From Deroplatys truncata (lineage: Eukaryota; Arthropoda; Insecta; Mantodea; Mantidae), in the NCBI GenBank assembly GCA_030765065.1, contig CM060978.1, positions 222,475,498-222,539,497 on the forward strand: DNA of 64,000 bases, written 5' to 3'. The notes beneath the pieces are model-generated. The model had not been told where the DNA came from, made no database searches, and saw only the letters and a list, made by a program, of their open reading frames with translations. The position numbers and the translations under genes are program-made. This document shows, one piece after another, positions 21,419 to 33,321 of the stretch. The stretch's first letter is position 1, and each line of letters begins with the position of its first letter.

Positions 21419-21670
21419 ACATATGATTTTTTTAACTTTTTTATTCAGGGGACCTCAAAACATGCATTTGGGTGAAATCTTGATAACGAATTTTTGGGTG
21501 GAATACAATACCTTCTCTAACTATTGTCTACGTGGTAGAAAAAGTAAAATTTCTTTATTTTATTCAGGGACCTGAAAACATGTATTTCCGGTGAAATTTC
21601 GGTATGGAATTTTTGGGTGGAAGCAACAATTTCTTTGTTTACTAGGTTTGTGGTATAGAAGTAGTGTGTA
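20334..21670 (+). mobile_element. HER copy 7, 5'-truncated and split by copy 8
   Basis: The core begins near 20334 (CTTACCAGTTG...) and runs to the internal A-tract at about 20676. It resumes at 21548 (TTTATTCAGGGACCTG...) and decays near 21665. The break point is the same tract that was hit in copy 3. Confidence 0.75.
20677..21547 (+). mobile_element. HER copy 8, nested in copy 7
   Basis: Complete, starting TCTGATGTGTTCCATTC and ending in the hairpin GTAGAAAAAGT plus A's. It carries a (CA)n tract at 21372-21416. It lies in the same orientation as its host, at the A/T tract beside the host microsatellite. Confidence 0.8.
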
Positions 21671-21691
21671 TTGTCTTTACGTTGTTCTTTG

Positions 21692-22625
21692 CCCAACGCT
21701 TTGGGAGCCAATTTGAAGCAGTTGTATTAAAGGAGTTGAATTGTATTTCGACTGTTGGGGAGCCGAACTTGAAGTAGTTGCAACAGCACGTATGGTAAAA
21801 AGTTTTTCCGGTAGCCTGCGCCCCAAATTTAAAAATATTAACTTTGTAATTTGACTGCTTCTTTAAATATTATATATTTATGTTTGCCTCGGCTGCGTCA
21901 ATATTTATTGTTAGAGACATGAATGTCTTAGCAGGGAGTGGTGCGACTGAAGAATGTAGGCTTACACAGATTATAATTTTACTTCACTCCTTTTATTAAT
22001 GCTTGACATGATTTAAATAGCACTTCACTGATACAGAGAGCTGTGAGATTTTTTTTTATTAATTACTTGCACTTTTAAACACGTAAACTATTTTTGTCTC
22101 ACACAAAATACGTATTAAATTTCTCGCGTTCGGCTAGGAACACTGTCGACAAGCAACGCGTCCGGTTAGGAGCGCTGTCTACAAGCAACTGATTTCTGAA
22201 TTTGTAAATTTTTCTCCATTTTAGTTACTGATTGGCTAATCCTAGTCCAATAGGATACCTTCATTTAACTAAAGCTTTTTCTGGTTGTTGATTGGCTATT
22301 TTATAAACTGTCACTAAAATTACATTATTGCTTCCAACAATCACAAGTAGCATTAATAAACTTTCAAATTCATTATTGGCTCAAGGTTACCTCATTGTTA
22401 GCAAATTTTGACCTATTTCCCACAGCTCCTACATTATTAAATTACGTAATGCATTCATATAACATTATTACACATGTATACAATAATATAAACATATATA
22501 ATGACTGTAATATACACCTTTGTATATTGTTACATACACATATTGCTTTAAGGCAATTTTGAATTTATATATTATATAATTTGACTGAAATCCTTTAAGC
22601 GTTAAAAATGTAAGACTGTTTCAAA
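21692..22625 (-). mobile_element. Probable solo LTR with adjoining primer-binding-like sequence
   Basis: The block 21810-22625 recurs at 53158-53965, matching along almost its whole length. Read on the minus strand, each copy has an AATAAA polyadenylation signal near the same place (about 21995 here). At this locus the block is followed by TTGGCTCCCAAAGCGTTGGGC (21712-21692), which resembles a tRNA primer-binding site next to a 5' LTR. A second similar segment (TTCGGCTCCCC) lies at 21769-21757. No gag or pol is present. Calling it an LTR rests on these features; the family is not identified. Confidence 0.5.
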
Positions 22626-23404
22626 GAGTAGCATTTGGGTGTTACATGTTAAATTAAGTATACCCACCTCTAACTGCAATATCTATGTATTAATGTGGTA
22701 TACCAAGAGTCCATAAATAACACAATACGGGGGAAATTACACATTACCTTTGGCAATCCCTGACGTAATGGTTTTTATACTTAGTGCATTATATTAATTT
22801 TCTTAGATATGTAACAAGACTATACATGTTACAGATGTTGATTAATTTGAGTCACATATTTAGTTCCTTTTCCCAAATATTAAGTCTTTGCCAGGAAGTT
22901 TATAGGTCTTCAACTTCCAAGCTCTAATGATAAAGCTACCTGTTCCCGGGAACGCCTCAGTGGTTTATGACCGGGCGCGGCAGTAGCGGTACAACAGTCG
23001 ACGACAGAGATGTTGGCATTAGTTCCTCGACAACTTGGCCTCTAGCGTCTCAAGAAACGGTACTACGGGGTTGTTCGCAGATCTGAACATGTCATGCAAA
23101 TAAATTATTTGTTTTCTTTTGGCCACTGATCTTTCCCAGGCACTGTACTGTGTCCTAGGACAGCGTCTCTTGAATTTTAAAATACAGCTACTAAGCTTTA
23201 ATAAGCAGAACTAAATTATTGATGAATGCCTCCGCTAATACCAGATTCGCTAGAGCGACGCCTCTGCGATTGAAATTAAAGTTAATTGTTTATTTAAGTT
23301 GCATAAGTGGATTTATTGTCACTGATATCCCTCTATATGTACTCTTAGCTCCTCACATCTAAGTAAAATTTGCCCTCTCGCTTTCAAGTGCAGTATTTAT
23401 TTCT
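22626..23404. other. No known gene; one G+C-rich open stretch
   Basis: A G+C-rich island at 22938-23087 is open for 50 codons on the plus strand (includes MTGRGSSGTTVDDRDVGISS), with an AATAAA 14 bp later at about 23100. It could be a terminal exon or relic. I recognise no family and the length allows chance. The remainder is AT-rich. Confidence 0.3.
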
Positions 23405-23884
23405 TTCCCTGTGGTATGTAGTACGAAGAGAATTCAGTATCGTAGGTATTACATTACCCAAAAATTCGAGATCGAGATTTCATTGGAAGTACATGTTTTG
23501 ACGCCCCTGAATAAAAGAAAAGCATTTTTAGAAAAAAAATCCATGAGTATTTATGTGTGTGTGTATGTGTGTGTGTGTGTGTGTGTGTCTGTGAACAGCA
23601 TAACTCAAAAATGAAATGTGGATAAAAGCCAAATTGGTTTTTTGGTTCAAAAATTTCAAAGATACGACACAAAAATACACCGCAAACTACCCTTTACATG
23701 TAAGAATTTTCGAAATCCTCTATTTTCTAACAAATGGCTTCATCGATTTTGATTAAACTATCACATATTTAACATATATAGCAAATAAAATGTATATCCT
23801 GAATTCTTTGGAGAATGTCTACGAAGTCCTTTTTATTCGGAATGAATTTTAATAATTTTGTATTGAGTGCTAAACCATAAGATA

Positions 23885-25099
23885 CACTACGTGATCAAAA
23901 GTATCCGGACACCTGGCTAAAAACGACGTACAAGTTCGTGGCGCCCTCCGTCGGTAATACTGGAACTCAATATGGTGTTGGCCCACCCTTAGCCTTGATG
24001 ACAGAGTTCGCTCTCGTAGGCATACTTTCAATCAGGTGCTGGATGGTTCCTTAGGGAATGGCAGTCCACTCTTCGCGGAGTGCGGAACTGAGGAGAGGTA
24101 TCGATGTAGGTAGGTGAGGCCTGGCACGAAGTCGGCGTTTCAAAACATCCAAAAAATGTTCTATAGGATTCAAGTCAGGAGTCTGTGCAGGCCAGTCCAT
24201 TACAGGGATCTTATTGTCGTGTAATCACTCCGCCACAGCCCGCGCAGTATGAACAGGTGCCCGATAGTGTTGAAAGATGTAATCGCCATCCCCGAAATGC
24301 TCTTCAATAGTGGGAAGCAAGAAGGTGCTTAAAATATCAATGTAGGTCTGCGCTGTGATCGTGCCACGCAAAACAACAAGGGGTGCAAGCCCCCTCCATG
24401 AAAAACACGACCACACCATAACACCACCATCTCCGAATTTCACTGTTGGCACTTCACACGCTAGCTTTTGACGTTCACCGGGCATTCGCCATACCCACAC
24501 CCTGCCATCGGATCGCCACATTGTGTACCGTGATTCGTCACTCCACACAACGTTTTGCCACTGTTCAATCGTGTAATGTTAACGCTGCTTACACCAAGCG
24601 AGGCGTCGTTTGGCATGTTCCTGCGTGATGTGTGGCTTATGAGCAGCCGCTCGACCATGGAATCCAAGGTTTCTCACCTCACGCCGAACTCTCATAGTAT
24701 TGGGAGTGAATTCTGATGCAGTTTGGAATTCCTGTGTGATGGTCTGGACAGATGTCTGCCTATTACTCTTTATGACCCTCTTCAAATGTCGGCGGTCTCT
24801 GTCAGTCAACAGACGAGGTCGGCCTGTACGTTTTTGTGCTGTACACGTCCCTTCACGTTTCCACTTCACTATCACATCAGAAACAGTGGCCCTAGACTTT
24901 TGACACAAGTGACACCCAATCACCTGACCACGTTCGAAGTCCTTGAGTTCCACGGAGCGTCCCAATCTGCTGTTTCACGATGTCTTATGACTACTGAGGT
25001 CGCGGATAATGAGTATCAGGCAGTAGGTGGCAGCAAAAAACACCTAAGATGAAAAACGTATATTTGCGTGGGTGTCGGGATACTCTTGATCACATAGTG
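23885..25099 (-). mobile_element. Tc1-like DNA transposon copy 2, both ends present
   Basis: This 1215-bp element has terminal repeats CACTACGTGATCAAAAG and CTCTTGATCACATAGTG, and TA at 23883-23884 and 25100-25101. It is inserted in a HER copy. Internally it is closely similar to copy 1 but has a 33-bp in-frame deletion in the transposase N-terminus. Not active by itself. Confidence 0.95.
23960..24965 (-). pseudogene. Tc1-family transposase, inactivated
   Basis: From MGRSVELKDF at 24965 the DNA-binding region lacks 11 residues present in copy 1 (between CQKS and TVSDV), within the first helix-turn-helix. A Gln codon has become TAA near 24579, a Trp codon TGA near 24225, and there is a further stop near 24050. 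The first catalytic Asp survives (VVWSDESRY). The second is changed to Tyr (IFQHYRAPVH), which by itself should abolish catalysis. The terminal Glu motif (PDLNPIEH) is still readable. The frame is otherwise shared with copy 1. Confidence 0.9.
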
Positions 25100-25519
25100 T
25101 ATTACAAAAGCGTGCACATGAAACATATGGATCTCTTTAAAACACAAAATTTACTTCAAATACCTTTTTTATGAAATCAGCCACTTATGAGATATCAGTT
25201 GTTATTGGTTTGAATTCTTCAAATCTTTTGTAAACTCTTTAAAGTGCTGTCGCTATTGAGTTGTTTCTCGCGATCTCATGGAAAGAGTATGGCATTTTCA
25301 GGCCAGATATAGCGCGCTACATCTGACTGTCGATTCGGTTTCCTGTATCCTCACTGCAACTTCAACTAAATGTGCAATGAAGCTTTCTGCAAAGATTAAT
25401 ATTGATTAACATGTATGAAATACAAAAATAAACTTTCGTAAGAATACTTTGTAGAAGCTGTATAAATATAAACAACACTCAAAAAGGTCACGTGAATGTA
25501 TCACATCAGATTGTATTTA

Positions 25520-25980
25520 AGTTTACCAGGAAATACATGTTTTGGAATCCCCTGAATCCTAAAAAGGTTCCAAAAAATGTCGGTGTGTATAATGTGAGTT
25601 TTGTGTTTGTGTGTGTTTTATACGTCCGTGTGTCTATCTCTCTGTGAACAGCATAACTCAAAAACGAAAACTTTTTGTTTAAGTTCACAATCTTCGAAGG
25701 ATGCAACACGAAATTGTTGCTTTAAAACCTCCAGGAGAGGTTTTAAAGCATACATAAAAAATTTTAGTTATTTCTGATTTTTCTCAAAAACGATTTTAAT
25801 TTACAATAGCATAGGTTTAAGATATTTGCATGACTAATACAATGAATATCTTGAAATTTCTGGGAATAACCTTAAAGTCCTTTTCATTTAAATTAATTTT
25901 TATACTTTTGTCTAACTGGTAAGCCAAAAGAGATAGATAAAGCTTAGTACAGAAAAAATTAATATTCTGTATAATACGAG
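25520..25980 (-). mobile_element. HER copy 10, truncated at both ends
   Basis: Begins within the family at CCAGGAAATACATGTTTTGG, without the hairpin, directly after the 5' end of copy 9. It follows the core to about 25975. TG-rich tract at 25590-25640. Confidence 0.7.
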
Positions 25981-25984
25981 TATA

Positions 25985-26454
25985 CGGGATGAAAGTGAAA
26001 TAAGTGTGCAGATTCAAGGGAGTGATAGGTAGCAATAACAGGAAGAAAAATGTGTATGTGACAGTTTCTAATTACGTGCATAGTTAATAAATCGGGTACA
26101 AAGTTTGCAAGTTATGGCAACGCTGCAGAAGGCTAGCCAACAAGCAAACAAACCGAGGCAAGGGCTGATGTTATTCCGCTAGCATGCCAACGTAACAAAA
26201 AGTAGGGGTGAGAAGTTGAGATTTGTATACAAACCAGCAGGCGCGCAGGTAACCTTTCGTTTCCTCGGTGCCGTGTGTTGGTAATGACTAATAACTATGA
26301 AGACTCATAGTCAACAGTCAGATTATGTAAAGCGATATGCCAAAAGTCCCTAGGCATATGCACACCCTCTAATTCAGGAGCAATATGCTATTAGACCTTT
26401 TTACTATATAATTTAACTAAGGGAAAGCTGTGTACTTATTTATTTTCCACCCGG
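25985..26454. mobile_element. Short terminal-inverted-repeat element
   Basis: The left end CGGGATGAAAGTGAAATAAG matches the reverse complement of the right end (CCGGGTGGAAAATAAATAAG) at about 18 of 20 positions. TATA flanks both sides (25981-25984 and 26455-26458). It is about 470 bp with no coding capacity. Only one copy is seen, so superfamily and exact ends are uncertain. Confidence 0.45.
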
Positions 26455-26458
26455 TATA

Positions 26459-26908
26459 TTTATAATTTTTCTCAATTTGTATCATTTTCAAGTCTCATCT
26501 ATTTCCTACAAGTAAGTACGACCTGTATTTCTTTTTTTCCTTTTTTTTCATTCATTCTTTATGTATTGCGTGCTGTTATAAATTAACATGATGTAATATT
26601 TTTCTTGATTATGTTTCTGTATTAAATATTTTACTATGATTAACTATCTATATTTGCGCATTAGTACGAACATTATTTTAGGCAACTCCATTTCAATAAG
26701 TATTCTTTTTACTTCAGAAAGATGTTGGTTTGGTATTATCGTATTTACATCTTGATCTACATGCAGAGATGTCGAAAATGAGTTCCTCCTCTGAATTTCG
26801 AAGTACGCAGCATACATAACAGTACATGTCAGCATGTAAAATAACGAATGGACCGTCAGCTGTCAGTGACACTTTGAGTCCAAATGTAACCGCGAGTTAC
26901 CCACCTCC
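26459..26908. other. No gene recognised
   Basis: T-rich then mixed sequence. The minus frame 26835-26644 is not recognisable. Confidence 0.45.
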
Positions 26909-27714
26909 TTTTTACTTTCTCTACTACGTATAGTAAGTAGGGGAAGTATTGTATTCCACCCAAAAATTCGATATCGAGATTTCACCGGAAATATATGTTT
27001 TGAGAAACATGTCCGTGTGTGTGTCTGTCTGTTAACAGCATAACTCAGAAACGAACAGTCGGATAAACACCAAACTTGATATTTAGGTTCAGTATCTTCC
27101 AGAAATGCGACACGCAGGTTTTCAAGAAAATCCCTCCACCCCAGATTTCCCCTTTACGTGGAACATTTTTCGAAAAATTTTATTTTCTCAAAAACGGCCC
27201 CAACGACTTTGATTAAAGTATCATATGTTTAAGATATTTTTATGGCAATAAAATGTAAATCTTAATTTTCTGGGAATGTCTCCAAAAGTATTATTCATTG
27301 TGAACGACATTTGCATAACTGGTAAACCATAAGAGATAGACAACATTTTACTACACCAAAATGTAGATCGCGTTAAAATACACAATTTATGTCATATACA
27401 TTTTTGTTGTTGAGTGAACTATTTTCGAGATATCGCTTGTTATTCCTTTAAGTTTTCCAATACTTATACTTTTTCTCATAAAGGAATTCTTATTCACTTT
27501 TTTATGTACTGGACATGCAAAGAGAATGAAATGCGCCACAAAGCAGCCAGCGCTTAAAAGATTGACTATCGCTTAATGCCTACCAATTCCCCTTGCATCT
27601 ACAAGAAAATTAGCAATAAGATTAACATCTCGATTAACATGAAGCATATGGGAACAAGCGTTTGTAAAAATAGTTTGTACAAGAGTAGAGAAAGTCATGT
27701 GAGTGTAACACATC
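26909..27714 (-). mobile_element. HER copy 11, full length, short subfamily
   Basis: Hairpin end intact at the left (TTTTTACTTTCTCTACTACG). The 5' terminus at the right has lost only the final AGA. It has a very short TG tract (27012-27030) and lacks the A-tract-to-hairpin block seen in others (a gap after TATGTTTTGAG at about 27003). Confidence 0.85.
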
Positions 27715-28587
27715 ATTTTTATATAGAAAAGTCGTGCACGAATTTCACGGCGTAGTCCAGAAAACAATAGGTAATTAATGTACTAACACCTATAAGTCCA
27801 GTGCAACTTTTGCTCAAACAGACGAGAATTTCTTATAGATGAGGCAAGGTATAGCTTCTCGATTCGCATCCTTACAGCACTACTTGCGTGCGAATTGTAA
27901 TTCTTCGGAGGAAATTTCAGTACGACAGCCTGTGTTTACGTTCCAAGCCAGAGAAGATCTAGCATTTTTCGTGCGCTGACATTAGTTGCTGATGCCGCCA
28001 AGGTATCTTACGTCAGTGCTGGTGGCATTCCTATACAATGGTATATAATTGCAGGGTACGTACAACGAGGCTGGTAAAATTAATGTCTGTATAATTGCAG
28101 AATGTACTCTCTATTCACAAATAAAGCTAATGGTGATTTCACTAGCAGATGACTTATGGTATTCATTTGTATGACAAAGTACAACCATTACTTATAAGAG
28201 CCTCTTGTGGAGTTAAGCTAGGAAGGAGTTTGAGCCCCAGATTATTTGCAACCTATCGAGACCGATTTAATGAATATCGACAGAAATCATGTTAAGCCCA
28301 TGACTATCCAACGTATTGTCCTTGAGAACAGGCAGTGGCACAGCTTCCCAGGTTTGGAGCATTTACGTTTAGCTGCTTTAATTTGTGTAAAATTTGAAGA
28401 TCAGAATGAGTGAAGGAATATTTAATGCGTTCCATTTTTCTCATACCTAATATGAAAATTTAAAAATATTCGAAACGAAATTTGTGCAGAAAATTTAAAG
28501 TAATAATTTCTTCATAAGACCTTCTTTCACTGAAGCCTCGAGAGCTTTCATTCATTCTTTCCTTTTGACTTTTTTATTTTCTGTTTT
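27715..28587. other. No known gene; one 46-codon open frame
   Basis: The plus strand at 27839-27979 encodes 46 codons starting MRQGIASRF, in a local stretch of higher G+C, with AATAAA about 140 bp downstream at 28121. There is no recognised similarity and it may be chance. The flanking DNA holds nothing else identifiable. Confidence 0.3.
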
Positions 28588-29490
28588 ACTTTTGGTAGCA
28601 CTAAAGTAAAGAAAGCAACACTTGCTTTCCAACCAAAAATTCACCCGAAATAGATGTTTTGAGGCCTCCTGAATAAAGTAAATATAATTTTTAGAAAAAA
28701 GACCCATGTGCGCGTATATGTGTATGTTTGTCTATCTGCCTGTCTTAAAATACCTGAACTCGAGAACGAAAAGTCGGATAGAAACCAAATTTATATTTAA
28801 GTTCAGAATATTCAAGGATGCGGCAGGAAAATTTTCAAGAAAATGCCTCCAAAACAAAACTATCTTTTATATGAGTACACATTTTCGTTATCTTTTAATT
28901 TCTCCAAACTTGCTGAGCACTTTTGGTTAAAATAACATAAGTTGAGTATCTTTACATGACTAACAAAATGTATATATTGAATTTTCTGCGAATAGACCTT
29001 CAAGCCAACCACTTTCGGAATTAATTTTGTATCATTTTGTATGATTGGTAACCTATAAGAGACAGACAAAAGTTGCATATCTCTTTAAAACACCCAAGTT
29101 ATTTTAAATAAGGTCTTTATTGTGGCATCAGCCGTTTGCAAGATATCCGTTATTAGGTATTGGTTTCAATATTTCAATACTTCGACATTTTTGAAGCACG
29201 TCACTCTACAGATGTTTTTCGCATTGTGGATGGATGTGAATGACATGCATGAACGGAATGTCAAAACCAGCATATAGCTATCCGCGTTTTAAAGATGTGA
29301 CCAGCGATTCAGGATCCAGTATTCCTTTGTACCTACAATTAAATGACTAATGAAACTATTTCTGCAAGCCTTTATCTCAATAAAATACGAGGAAAATATA
29401 AAACTAAGCTTTTTAAACAACAGTTTGCAGAAGGTATATGAAAATAAACGATATTAGATGGAGAAGGTCGTAGGAATGTAACACAGCAAT
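28588..29490 (-). mobile_element. HER copy 12, highly divergent
   Basis: The hairpin end is weakly kept (TTACTTTTGGTAGC ... AGTAAAGAAAG), with a TG tract at 28705-28735, the recognisable core order, and a 5' end at 29470-29490 (GTAACACAGCA). One of the oldest copies by eye. Confidence 0.7.
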
Positions 29491-29503
29491 ATGTACGCGT
29501 ATT

Positions 29504-30422
29504 TTAACTTTCTCTACTACGTAGAGTAAGTAGGGGAAGTATTGTATTCCACCCAAAAATTTGATACCGAGATTTCATCGGAAATACATGTTTTGAGACC
29601 CCCTGAATCCAATAAAAGCATTTTTGGAAACATGTCCGTGTGTGTGTGTTTGTGTGTCTGTCTGTCTGTGTGTCTGTGTGTCTGTGTGTCTGTGTGTGTG
29701 TCTGCCTGTCTGTGAACAGCATAACTCAGAAACAAACAGTCGGATAAACACCAAACTTGGTATTAAGGTTCAGTATCTTCCAGAGATGCGACACGAAGGT
29801 TTTCAAGAAAATCCCCCCACCCCAGATCACCCTTTACAGGAACATTTTCGAAAATTTTAATTTTCTCAAAAATGCCTCTAACGATTTTGATTAAAATATC
29901 ATATGTTTAAGATATTTTATGACAAATAAAATGTATATCTTGAATTTTCTGGGAACTCTTCATTGTGAACGACTTTTGCATAACCGGTAAACCATAAGAG
30001 ATAGACAAAATTTTACTACACGAAAAATGTAGATCGCGTTAAAATACACAACATTTTTTTGTTGAGTGAACCATTTTCGAGATATTGCTTGTTATTTCCT
30101 TAAATTTTCGAATACTTTTTCTCAAATGGGAATTCGTTATTCATTTTTTTTTGTCTTGGATATGCAAAGAGTTATAATCTGTGGCTAAGGGAATGGTGCT
30201 GCACCTAGCAACCAGCTATTAAGAGATGTATGTGCTTAAATGCTACTGTATTTCTATATTTCCCTTGTAAATATATATTCCCCTTACATCTACAAGAAAA
30301 TTAGCAATAAGATAGAGTCTGCAAATGTTTATCTCGATTAACATGAAGTAGATGGAGAATAAGCGTTTGTAAAAATAGATTGTACAAGAGTGGAGACAGT
30401 TATGTGAGTGTAACACATCAGA
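29504..30422 (-). mobile_element. HER copy 13, full length, long subfamily
   Basis: Lies 14 bp from copy 12 in the same orientation. It has the longest TG/TC tract of the set (29637-29715) and the long-subfamily insert near 30180-30270. Both ends are complete. Confidence 0.85.
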
Positions 30423-30835
30423 TTTTTTTAACTTGATTTATTTATTGAACTTTAGTCTTTTGGGCCATATTGCGACATTTTCGAGTATTTCTTCTTTAAC
30501 TGTTGGAAGTAGTTCAGGCATGTCAGATAAATGGCCTTAGAGTTACATTATATGCCCACTATCTGTGTCATTTTATTGACGGTAACTAATCTTGGAGTTT
30601 TCTATCTAGAAACTGGTTTTGCCACCATATTATTGCTATGTGCAATTAATGGGTGAGGTAGTACAATTAATGGGTGAGGGAGATAGGCTTAGCAGTTTCA
30701 GCAACTGAGCGTTAAGGCAGAAGCACGAGAAACCTCAGTAAGATTTTCACCGTAATTCTTCCCGAATACGAGACTCAGCACTATTACTGAGCTATCACTC
30801 TCGATCTCGATTTTTTTAGTTCCATTTCTACCCTG
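30423..30835. other. No gene recognised
   Basis: Single-copy AT-rich DNA between a HER and a SINE-D copy. Confidence 0.45.
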
Positions 30836-31062
30836 TCTTTAACTACATTGGTCTTATCGGCGGCCTTTCCTTTGGAACTTATTGCCTAGGGCAATCTTGC
30901 ACTTTGTGCTTTTTAATCATTAGATCACACACACATTCACACTCTCATTCATACTTCCAGACTCTGGGGAGGATAAGGAATAATCTTGGCTAGAGAAAAA
31001 TTCCCCCCGCCGGGAATCGAACCCGGTACCGTTCAAACAGCAGGCAGGGATCACTGTATATT
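30836..31062 (-). mobile_element. SINE family D copy
   Basis: Matches the fuller copy at 52437-52716. In reverse complement a B-box-like CGGGTTCGATTCCCGGC is followed by a body with AAGATTATTCCTTATCCTCC and CTGGAAGTATGAATGAGAG and a TG tract near 30930. The tRNA head beyond the B-box has decayed. Confidence 0.75.
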
Positions 31063-31187
31063 ACTTCATTTTAACTAAGGTTTATACTAACAAGGTGGCT
31101 AATGTGTAGAGTATTTGCTGTGGGTATGATATGAAGAATACCTATTTCATTCCAGAATGTTGCCAGAACCTGCGGTGTCACTTGTGT

Positions 31188-31203
31188 GTAAATAATAATA
31201 ATG

Positions 31204-31233
<30 letters not shown>
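31188..31233. repeat. (AAT)n microsatellite
   Basis: About 15 AAT units with one ATG interruption. Confidence 0.95.
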
Positions 31234-31235
<2 letters not shown>

Positions 31236-31272
31236 GTACATTCCAATTAATACAGATTTATTCCTAGTTTAG

Positions 31273-31620
31273 TTTTATGTAATATCCTTCAATATTTCCC
31301 TGCTGGAATTACAGAAACTCTACAGTTATTATAATTATACCAGGAATGCTAAAATCCTTAAAAATGAGATAAATCTGCTCCTTACTCCAGTAGCACAACC
31401 ACTGCTTCGTGTTGGAAGACGGTCGCCGCTCTGGGAGAATATTTCGCGGGCATCTTTCTCATGGTTGAATTATACTGTTTATACCTCAGTCCTCAACCTT
31501 CGATCAACGGGTTTCAAGCGGGCAATTACAGCCCCAATTGGACTACAATCTGACCCCCATCAATTGCTTAACTTCCAGTTTTGTTTCTGCTGCTTGGATA
31601 CATGCTTGGTAGAATATTGA
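31273..31620 (+). CDS. 115-codon open frame without ATG, product unknown
   Basis: The plus strand is open from just after a TAG (31270-31272) to TGA at 31618-31620. The first third is AT-rich and may be chance. From 31393 the composition becomes protein-like and G+C-richer (RVGRRSPLWENISRASFSWL, later a Cys pair region CFCCLDTC). A good splice acceptor, CTGCTCCTTACTCCAG, lies exactly at that change (31377-31392), so the coding part may be an exon from 31393 to the stop. An alternative is a transposon relic. I recognise no family. It lies between an (AAT)n tract and a TG-rich tract. Confidence 0.35.
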   Translation, partial: FYVISFNISLLELQKLYSYYNYTRNAKILKNEINLLLTPVAQPLLRVGRRSPLWENISRASFSWLNYTVYTSVLNLRSTGFKRAITAPIGLQSDPHQLLNFQFCFCCLDTCLVEY

Positions 31621-32012
31621 ATATAGTCTTCAGGTAGGAATCATGCTTACGTGGTATCACTGTGCGTGTGCATGTGTGTGTGTGTGTGTGTGTACATACG
31701 TGCATGAGTATTTGTGTGTACGTGTGTGTAGTGTATGTGCGCGCGCTAAATCAAAGCACGTCTCCAGGGAATAATGTTCTGTGGGAACAAAGCTAATGAG
31801 GAAGGTTCAAGGAGATTTGGTGTGCTAAAAATTTGAAACATGCTCTTTGAGACCTGTAAACAAAGATATGTTCCTACGTTAAAGTGATGAGTAACCACCT
31901 GCTTTAGTACAAAATTATTTAGGTATCGCATTTTTGATCGCATATGTTCAAAGAAGGGTTAATAGTGTACCTCTTCAAATCCTTCCAATAATTATAAACG
32001 TATACCTAAACA
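31621..32012. other. TG-rich tract and unassigned DNA
   Basis: An impure (TG)n tract occupies about 31660-31740. The rest is unassigned. Confidence 0.6.
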
Positions 32013-32836
32013 ATCTCACATGACTTTCTCTACTCTTATACAAACTATTTTTACAAACGCTTATTCTCCATATGCTTCATGTTAATCGAGATGTTAATCT
32101 TATTGCTAATTTTCTTGTAGATGCAAGGGGAATTGGTAGGCTTTAAGCGATAGTCTAATATTTTAAGGGCTGGTTGCTATGTGGAGTATTCCATTCTCTT
32201 TGCATTACCAGGGCAAAAAAATGAATAACGAATTTCCATTTGAGAAAAAGTATAAGTTTTGGAAAATTTAAGGGAGTAACAAGTAATATCTCGAAAATGG
32301 TTCACTCAACAAAAAAAAATGTATATGACATAAATTGTGTATTTTAACGCGATATACATTTTTGTAGTAAACGTTTGTCTATCTCTTATGGTTTACCAGT
32401 TATGCAAAAGTCGTTCACAATGAAGAATACGTTTGGAGACATTCCCAGAAAATTCCATATGTACATTTTATTAGTCATGAAAATATCTTAAACGTATGAT
32501 ATTTTAATCAAAATTGTTAAAGTCGTTTTGAGAAAATAAAAATTTTCGAAAATTGTTCCATGTAAAGGGTAATCTCTGGTGGGGGATATACTTTAAAACC
32601 TTCGTGTCGCATCTCTGGAAGATACTGAACCTAAATACCAAGTTTGGTGTTTACCCGACGGTTCGTTTCTGAGTTATGCTGTTCACAGACAGACACACAC
32701 AGGGACATGTTTCCAAAAATGTTTTTTTTTGGATTCAGGGGGTCTCAAAACATATATTTCCGGTGAAATCTCGGTATTAAATTTTTGGATGGAATACAAT
32801 ACTTCCCCTACTTACTATACGTAGCAGAGAAAGTAA
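32013..32836 (+). mobile_element. HER copy 14, short gap at the 5' end
   Basis: Starts AATCTCACATGAC, so about 14 bp of TGATGTGTTACAC are missing from the 5' terminus. The rest is short-subfamily and complete to the hairpin (GTAGCAGAGAAAGT). Confidence 0.85.
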
Positions 32837-33319
32837 AAAACACAGCGTTCCTCAATTTGTAATCGTGCAGAAATTTGGGTACTGGTGGCTGAAGATAGGA
32901 GTACGAAAAGAGCTGAAGTTTCCCAAACATCAAGCCTAACTCATGCTGTGAGATCACAAGAGATGTGATTAAGATGTCAGCTCTCAAGAATGCCAACCAA
33001 TCCAAAGCCGACAGGTAATTATGGCGTAAAATAGCGTTAAAACGTCTTCCATTCCTTCCACGGTGTGTAGCAACAAAATTAAATCTTTGAAGGGTCAAAA
33101 AAAGATAAAGCAGACAAATTCCATTTCTGTGCTGCAGAATTGAGAAATAAATGAGACACTTAGCAACGCAATATGTCATAATTGGATGTGATAAGGTTGT
33201 CTTATGTTTGATTTATTTTGAATAGTGTTTAACGGTCACTCTTATTTCATACAGCACCACCCTGGTGTTTATCAGTTATGAGGACTGCGGTATACTCGTG
33301 TTGGGAGCATAACTCGCAG
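32837..33319. other. No gene recognised
   Basis: Contains a minus-strand frame (33179-32808, 123 codons) that begins inside this stretch and runs into the HER hairpin. Its composition is not convincing. No known family. Confidence 0.35.
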
Positions 33320-33321
33320 TA

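Larger units (their letters stand above)
23405..25510 (-). mobile_element. HER copy 9, split by a Tc1 element
   Basis: The hairpin-proximal part lies at 23405-23884, with a TG tract at 23553-23590. It resumes after the transposon at 25100 and ends at 25510 with the 5' terminus (reverse complement of TCTGATGTGAT). The interruption falls in CCATAAGATA, a block present intact in other copies, so the empty site is known. Confidence 0.8.

Noticed and set aside
32808-33179. 123-codon minus-strand frame as a gene
   Set aside because: It runs into the HER hairpin end, has unremarkable hydrophobic composition and no recognisable motif.
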